A stretch of DNA of 51,247 nt from Betaproteobacteria bacterium HGW-Betaproteobacteria-14 (lineage in GTDB: Bacteria; Pseudomonadota; Gammaproteobacteria; Burkholderiales; Rhodocyclaceae). Where the stretch lies: positions 1 to 51,247 of the forward strand of contig PHCS01000012.1 in the NCBI GenBank assembly GCA_002840845.1. The letters are read 5' to 3'. Below, one piece after another: positions 46,788-51,247 of the stretch (position 1 is its first letter; each line of letters starts with the position of its first letter). The translations under genes were made by a program, and so were the position numbers. The notes beneath the pieces are model-generated. The model saw nothing but the letters and a program-made list of their open reading frames with translations, was not told the origin of the DNA and searched no databases.

Positions 46788-48117
46788 CCTGCGCCTCAAG
46801 TTCGCCGTCACCTTCGCGCTGGCGGGCGTGGTGCTGGTGCTGCTTCATGCTTTAGTGATCCATCAGCTAAGCCGCCACCAGGAATCCCAACTGATCGACC
46901 AGATCGTCTCCGACGAGATGGAGATTCTGCTGCAGCAGTACGAACGGAGCTTTTCCCTCGACGGTCCGCCTTACCGGAAACTGCAGCGCTACGAGGTCAG
47001 GCCGGATACCGAGGCGCTCGCGCTGCGCAAGTGGTTTCGCGCGAGCTGGCTGATCCACACCTATGTGGCCCGCGAACCGCTGGAGCAGCGCGCTCTCCCT
47101 GCCGAATTGCGCGAGCTTCCGCCGGGATTTCATGACGTCTACAGTGGCGAGGATCGGGACCTGTATCGCGTCGAAGTGAGGGAGATCGGCCATACGCGCT
47201 TCTATATTGCCTATTCCGTGACGCTTCACCAGGAAAGGGGGCGTCATTTCACCCTGGTGCTGGCGCTGAGCGCGGCGCTGACCGTCCTCGCCACCGTGCT
47301 CATCGGGTTCTGGCTCTCCGGCCGGCTGACGCATCAGATCGAAGACCTGGCCAGGCGGGTGCGGCAGCTCGATGAATCGGCCGAAGGCGAGGTGCTGGAA
47401 CGGCATTATCCCGAACGCGAGGTGGCCGAATTGGCGGCGGCCTTCGACGGCTACCACGAGCGTACTGCGAGCCTGCTGGAGCGGGAGCGCGCGTTTACCG
47501 CCGATGTCAGCCATGAGCTGCGCACGCCGCTGACGGCACTGCAGACCAGCTGCGAACTGATGCTGGAGGACGCGGCCTTGCCGCCCAGGTCGCGCGCCAG
47601 GGTGGAGAAGATCGCCGCCGCCGCAATGCGTCTGGGCGAACTGGTGAACGCTTTCCTGCTCATGGCGCGTGAAGAGGCGGATGGCATCAGCAGCGAGGTG
47701 GATCTGCGGGAGTGCATCGAGGAGGCGGTGGACAGCGTTCGTGAGCGCGCCGTGGCGAAGGGGCTGAATTTGCAGGTGGATATGCCCGGGAGCCTGGCCG
47801 TTCGCGTGCCGAAGCGGGCGCTCCACGTCGTGCTGACCAATCTTCTGGCCAACGCGGTCAGCTACACCGAGGCCGGAACTGTCCAGGTGCGATCACGGGG
47901 CGCGAAAGTGGAGATCACCGATACGGGGCCGGGCGTCGCGCCGGACAGGATTCCCGAACTGTTCCGTCGCTTCCAGCGCGGCGATGCACGCGGGGGGGAT
48001 GGTTTCGGCCTGGGACTGGCCATCGTCAAGCGGATCTGCGAGCAGGCCGGCTGGCAGGTCGGCATCGAGCGGCGCGAGGAGGGCGGAACACGGGTATTCC
48101 TCGCACTTGGGGGCTGA
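46771..48117 (+). CDS. Membrane sensor histidine kinase
   Basis: 448 residues from the ATG at 46771 (MPVRHSLRLKF); ATG 46765 and TTG 46741 are alternatives. It overlaps the response regulator by 17 bases. TM1 is at about 11-31, a periplasmic sensor domain of about 125 residues follows (to 158), TM2 at about 160-183, HAMP at about 184-236, and phospho-acceptor His248 (FTADVSHELRTPL). The ATPase domain has N-box HVVLTNLLANAVSYTEAG, G1 ITDTGPGVAPD and G2 GDGFGLGLAIVKRI. Likely a partner of the adjacent regulator; the signal is unknown, with an aromatic acid a reasonable guess from the neighbours. Confidence 0.93.
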   Translation: MPVRHSLRLKFAVTFALAGVVLVLLHALVIHQLSRHQESQLIDQIVSDEMEILLQQYERSFSLDGPPYRKLQRYEVRPDTEALALRKWFRASWLIHTYVAREPLEQRALPAELRELPPGFHDVYSGEDRDLYRVEVREIGHTRFYIAYSVTLHQERGRHFTLVLALSAALTVLATVLIGFWLSGRLTHQIEDLARRVRQLDESAEGEVLERHYPEREVAELAAAFDGYHERTASLLERERAFTADVSHELRTPLTALQTSCELMLEDAALPPRSRARVEKIAAAAMRLGELVNAFLLMAREEADGISSEVDLRECIEEAVDSVRERAVAKGLNLQVDMPGSLAVRVPKRALHVVLTNLLANAVSYTEAGTVQVRSRGAKVEITDTGPGVAPDRIPELFRRFQRGDARGGDGFGLGLAIVKRICEQAGWQVGIERREEGGTRVFLALGG

Positions 48118-48157
48118 TTTGACAAAGATTTGACAAACCCATGACCTCGATTTGACA
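48118..48157 (+). promoter_or_regulatory. Phased 11-bp direct-repeat array, probable response-regulator site
   Basis: TTTGACA occurs at 48118-48124, 48129-48135 and 48151-48157, with a degenerate CATGACC at 48140-48146: four units exactly 11 bases apart (GATTTGACAAA-type). OmpR/PhoB regulators bind tandem half-sites with this spacing. It begins one base after the sensor-kinase stop and lies upstream of the transporter operon. TTGACA resembles a -35 box, but no good -10 is found 16-18 bases after any copy. Confidence 0.7.
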
Positions 48158-48192
48158 CTGGCCCACTAGACTGTACGAGTCCCTCATCAGCC

Positions 48193-48224
48193 TTGACGCA
48201 GGCAGGCGGACATGCTGTTATAGA
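48193..48224 (+). promoter_or_regulatory. Candidate sigma70 promoter of the ABC transporter operon
   Basis: TTGACG at 48193-48198 and TTATAG/TATAGA at 48218-48224 with 19-20 base spacing (18 to the weaker GTTATA), longer than ideal. It lies 36 bases after the 11-bp repeat array, a fit for an activator-dependent promoter. The binding-protein ATG is at 48312, giving a leader of about 80 bases. Confidence 0.4.
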
Positions 48225-48311
48225 AGACCATGCGCTCAGCGGCGAATTCAAACAGAACGAAGCGAAAAACGGCGCTGAGATCCGCACAATCATCAATACA
48301 GGAGGAGTGAG

Positions 48312-49517
48312 ATGAGCCAAAACGAAAAACAGGGTTTCAACCGCCGCGGGTTGCTGAAAGGCACGGCGGCCATCGCCGTTGCCACCGCCATCGGCACGCT
48401 GGCACCGTTCAATCTGGCGCAAGCGGCCGACAAGATCAAGGTCGGCCTCATGCTGCCCTACACCGGCACCTTCACGGCGCTCGGCAACGCGATCACCAAC
48501 GGCTTCAAGCTGGCGGTCGAGGAGCGCGGCGGCAAGCTGGGCGGACGCGAGATCGAATACTTCGTCGTCGACGATGAATCCAATCCGGCCAAGGCGCCTG
48601 AAAACGCCAACAAGCTGGTGCAGCGCGACAAGGTCGATGTCATCATCGGCACCGTGCACTCCGGCGTGGCCATGGGCATGGCCAAGGTGATCCGCGAATC
48701 CGGCACGCTGTGGATCAACCCGAATGCCGGCGCCGACCAGGTTACCGGTCCGCTGTGCGCACCGAATATTTTCCGCACTTCCTTCTCCAACTGGCAGACA
48801 ACCCACGCCCTCGGCAAGGTGCTCAAGGCCAAGGGCCACAAGAATGCCGTCTTCATCACCTGGAAGTACGCCGCTGGCGAGCAGATGATGGAGGGCTTCA
48901 AGGAGGGTTTCGAGAAAGAGGGCGGCAAGCTGATCAAGGAACTGTACGTGCCGTTCCCGCAGGTGGAGTTCCAGGCGCTGCTGACCGAGATCGCCAGCAT
49001 CAAGCCTGATGCCGTGGTTGCCTTCTTTGCCGGCGGCGGCGCGGCCAAGTTCCTCAAGGACTACCAGGCTGCCGGCCTCAAGGGCAAGATTCCGCTCTAC
49101 GGTTCGGGCTTCCTCACCGACGGCGTGCTCGACGCGGTGGGCGATGCCGGCGAAGGTGTGGAGACCACGCTGCACTACGCCGACGGTTTGAACACCAAGA
49201 AGGACAATGCCTTCCGCCTGGCCTACGCCAAGACCTACAAGCTGCAGCCCGACGTGTACGCCGTGCAGGGCTACGACGCCGGCCAGTTGCTGGCCGCCGG
49301 CCTCGAGGCCGTCAAGGGCGACGTGTCGAAGAAGGCGGAAATGATCAAGGCTATGGAAACGGCCAAGATCGACAGCCCGCGCGGCTCCTTCACGCTGTCC
49401 AAGGCCCACAACCCGGTGCAGGACATGTATCTGCGCAAGGTGGTCGGCAAGGAGAGCAAGGTGCAGGGCGTGGCCTGGAAGGCGCTGGCTGATCCGGCAC
49501 GCGGCTGCAAGATGTAA
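48312..49517 (+). CDS. Liv-type ABC transporter substrate-binding protein
   Basis: 401 residues, RBS AGGAGG before the ATG. A twin-arginine-like signal peptide (FNRRGLLKGTAAIAVATAIG...AQAAD) is cleaved near residue 37. The mature protein is a type I periplasmic binding protein of the LivJ family: KVGLMLPYTGTFTALGNAITNGFKLAVEE, EYFVVDDESNPAKAPENANKLV, VDVIIGTVHSGVAMGM. In aromatic-degradation clusters such proteins bind benzoate or related acids; that is inferred from the neighbouring ligase and box genes. A strong hairpin follows before the permease gene. Confidence 0.9.
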   Translation: MSQNEKQGFNRRGLLKGTAAIAVATAIGTLAPFNLAQAADKIKVGLMLPYTGTFTALGNAITNGFKLAVEERGGKLGGREIEYFVVDDESNPAKAPENANKLVQRDKVDVIIGTVHSGVAMGMAKVIRESGTLWINPNAGADQVTGPLCAPNIFRTSFSNWQTTHALGKVLKAKGHKNAVFITWKYAAGEQMMEGFKEGFEKEGGKLIKELYVPFPQVEFQALLTEIASIKPDAVVAFFAGGGAAKFLKDYQAAGLKGKIPLYGSGFLTDGVLDAVGDAGEGVETTLHYADGLNTKKDNAFRLAYAKTYKLQPDVYAVQGYDAGQLLAAGLEAVKGDVSKKAEMIKAMETAKIDSPRGSFTLSKAHNPVQDMYLRKVVGKESKVQGVAWKALADPARGCKM

Positions 49518-49529
49518 CTGTCATTGACC

Positions 49530-49561
49530 AAAACGGCGGCAGGCACCTGCCGCCGTTTTTG
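49530..49561 (+). terminator. Intra-operon Rho-independent terminator / attenuator
   Basis: AAAACGGCGGCAGG (49530-49543) and CCTGCCGCCGTTTT (49546-49559) form a perfect 14-bp stem with a two-base loop, followed by a T. It lies 12 bases after the binding-protein stop and 12 bases before the permease start. Partial read-through would give more binding protein than membrane subunits. Confidence 0.85.
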
Positions 49562-49571
49562 CGTCCGTCCG

Positions 49572-50438
49572 ATGGATTTCGCCTTCCTCCTTATCCAGCT
49601 GTTGAATGGCCTGCAATACGGCCTGCTGCTGTTTCTCGTCGCCTCGGGGCTCACGCTGATCTTCGGCATCATGGGCATCATCAATCTTGCCCATGGCAGC
49701 TTCTACATGGTCGGCGCCTACCTGGCCTGGTCGCTGGCCAGCCTGACGGGCAACCTGCTGACGGCGATCCTCGTCGGCATCCCGCTCACCGTCGTGCTCG
49801 GCATGGCGCTGGAGTGGCTGGTGATCCGCCGTTTCTACGAGCGCGACCACCTCTACCAGGTGCTGCTCACCTACGGCCTGATCCTGGTCTTCGAGGAGTT
49901 GCGCAGCATGATCTGGGGCGACGACGTGCATGGCGTGCCGGTGCCCGAGTTGCTCAGCTACTCGATCCCGCTCACCGACACGCTTTCCTATCCGGTCTAC
50001 CGCCTGTTCATCTCGGGCGTGTGCCTGCTGCTGGCATTCGGGCTCTACCTGCTGATACAGCGCACGCGGCTCGGCATGATGATCCGCGCCGGCAGTTCCA
50101 ACCGCGACATGGTGCAATCGCTCGGCATCAACATCAAGCTGATCTATACGCTGATTTTCGCCATGGGCGTGGCCCTGGCCGGGTTCGCCGGCATGATCAA
50201 TGCGCCGCTCTCCTCGGTGTTCCCCAACATGGGCGGGCAGGTACTGATCGTCTGCTTCGTGGTGGTGGTGATCGGCGGCATCGGCTCGGTGAAAGGCGCC
50301 ATGGCCGCCTCGCTCCTGATCGGCCTGGCCGATACCTTCGGCCAGGTGTTCCTGCCGCAAGTGGCCGGCATGATCGTGTATGTGCTGATGGCCGTCGTGC
50401 TGGTCTGGCGTCCGGCCGGACTGTTCGGGAAGGCCTGA
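49572..50438 (+). CDS. livH: ABC transporter permease LivH-type
   Basis: 288 residues from the ATG at 49572 (MDFAFLLIQLLNGLQYG); the frame opens at 49524 but that part runs through the terminator hairpin. About eight hydrophobic helices. Family motifs are ASGLTLIFGIMGIINLAHGSFYM near the N-terminus and VVVIGGIGSVKGAMAASLLIG in the EAA-like loop near the C-terminus. It forms one half of the inner-membrane channel with LivM. The gene name is by family; the substrate is probably an aromatic acid rather than a branched-chain amino acid. Confidence 0.92.
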   Translation: MDFAFLLIQLLNGLQYGLLLFLVASGLTLIFGIMGIINLAHGSFYMVGAYLAWSLASLTGNLLTAILVGIPLTVVLGMALEWLVIRRFYERDHLYQVLLTYGLILVFEELRSMIWGDDVHGVPVPELLSYSIPLTDTLSYPVYRLFISGVCLLLAFGLYLLIQRTRLGMMIRAGSSNRDMVQSLGINIKLIYTLIFAMGVALAGFAGMINAPLSSVFPNMGGQVLIVCFVVVVIGGIGSVKGAMAASLLIGLADTFGQVFLPQVAGMIVYVLMAVVLVWRPAGLFGKA

Positions 50439-50439
50439 G

Positions 50440-51247
50440 ATGCTGTCGCCGCGCACGTCCCGCATCGTCTTTCTCGTCGCCGCGCTGCTGCTGGTGCTGT
50501 TTCCCTTCGTCGGCGGCACCTTCTACATCCAGCTCCTCGCCAAGGTGATGATCCTGGCCATCTTCGCGATGAGCCTGGACCTGCTGATCGGCTACACCGG
50601 GCTGGTGAGCTTCGGCCATGCCGCCTATTTCGGCCTGGCCGGCTATGCGCTCGCCCTGATGGGCCCGAAGTACGAGGCGGCCAGCCTGTGGTGGTCGCTG
50701 CCCGCGGCGATGGGTTTGTGCGCCCTGTTCGCCCTCGTTACCGGACTGCTGGTGCTGCGCACGCGCGGCATTTTCTTCATCATGGTGACGCTGGCCTTCG
50801 CGCAGATGCTGTACTTCGTTTTTCACGATACCGGCTTCGGCGGCGGCTCGGACGGCATCTACATCTACAACAAGCCGGAACTCAAGATCGGCGATTTCGT
50901 TCTGGCCAACCTGGACAGCGTCGAGCACTTCTACTATGTCGTGCTGATCCTGATGGCCGGGGTGTACCTGCTGCTGCGCCGGGTGCTCGGCTCGACCTTC
51001 GGCCGCGCGCTGGTCGGCATCAAGGTGAACGAGCACCGCATGCAGGCACTCGGCTTCCCGGTCTTCCGCTACAAGCTGGCCAGCTACGTGCTGGCCGGCG
51101 CGCTGGGCGGCCTGTCCGGCTACCTTGCGGCGGTGCAGTTCGGCTTCGTGAACCCCGAGATCCTGTCCTGGCACAAGTCGGGGCAGGTGATGATGATGGT
51201 CATCCTCGGCGGCATGGGCACGCTCTACGGTCCGGTGATCGGCGCTT
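50440..51247 (+). CDS. livM: ABC transporter permease LivM-type, 3' end cut by window
   Basis: 269 codons are visible from the ATG at 50440 (MLSPRTSRIVFLVAALLLVL), one base after the livH stop, with GGAAGG upstream. LivM features: AKVMILAIFAMSLDLLIGYTGLVSFGHAAYFG (N-terminal family motif), RGIFFIMVTLAFAQMLYFV, GRALVGIKVNEHRMQALGFPVFRYKL, and MMVILGGMGTLYGPVIGA at the window edge (the EAA-like loop). The two ATPase genes (livG, livF) would be expected downstream, outside the window. Confidence 0.93.
   Translation, partial: MLSPRTSRIVFLVAALLLVLFPFVGGTFYIQLLAKVMILAIFAMSLDLLIGYTGLVSFGHAAYFGLAGYALALMGPKYEAASLWWSLPAAMGLCALFALVTGLLVLRTRGIFFIMVTLAFAQMLYFVFHDTGFGGGSDGIYIYNKPELKIGDFVLANLDSVEHFYYVVLILMAGVYLLLRRVLGSTFGRALVGIKVNEHRMQALGFPVFRYKLASYVLAGALGGLSGYLAAVQFGFVNPEILSWHKSGQVMMMVILGGMGTLYGPVIGA

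Overview
The window is about 51 kb of GC-rich (roughly 65 % by eye), densely packed bacterial chromosome. The gene set (LPS core genes, box genes for aerobic benzoyl-CoA degradation, a single LolC/E-type permease, recJ/prfB/lysS close together, an RpfE-like protein between recJ and lolC) points to a betaproteobacterium, most likely of the Rhodocyclales (relatives of Azoarcus, Thauera and Sulfuritalea). That placement is inferred from gene content and protein likeness, not from a marker search.

Positions 1-13,700 are a cell-surface region. It holds two membrane glycosyltransferase-type proteins (the first cut by the window edge), a minus-strand operon of a phosphokinase-like protein, an acyltransferase and a GT4 glycosyltransferase, then msbA on the plus strand. 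A second minus-strand group follows: methyltransferase, InaA-like kinase, waaG, waaP and a 708-residue protein with three kinase-like modules in one chain.

Positions 13,850-38,260 are mostly housekeeping: a small conserved protein, an SLC13-type transporter, tRNA-Val(CAC), gltX, mnmC, a glycine-zipper envelope protein, lysS, prfB with its programmed frameshift, a small membrane protein, a CNNM/CorC protein, recJ, an RpfE-like protein, lolC/E and lolD, a chemotaxis receptor, a DUF2062 protein, comEC, a DUF411-like protein, a FccB-like flavoprotein, an alpha/beta hydrolase and a quinone oxidoreductase-like protein.

Positions 38,400-51,247 form an aerobic benzoate locus. On the minus strand lie boxR, boxC, boxB and boxA. 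Diverging from them are a DUF4863 (hydroxylaminobenzoate lyase-like) gene, benzoate-CoA ligase, an OmpR-type response regulator with its sensor kinase, and a Liv-type ABC uptake operon (binding protein, LivH, LivM cut by the window end). The ligase makes benzoyl-CoA, BoxAB epoxidises it and BoxC opens the ring. BoxR is the expected benzoyl-CoA-responsive repressor, and the transporter probably brings in the aromatic acid.

The most interesting structures are a phased 11-bp repeat array between the sensor kinase and the transporter operon (probably a response-regulator site), the operator-like repeats in the boxR divergent region, the triple-kinase fusion, and a family of three REP-like palindromic elements. 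No CRISPR array, prophage, transposase or rRNA gene is seen.
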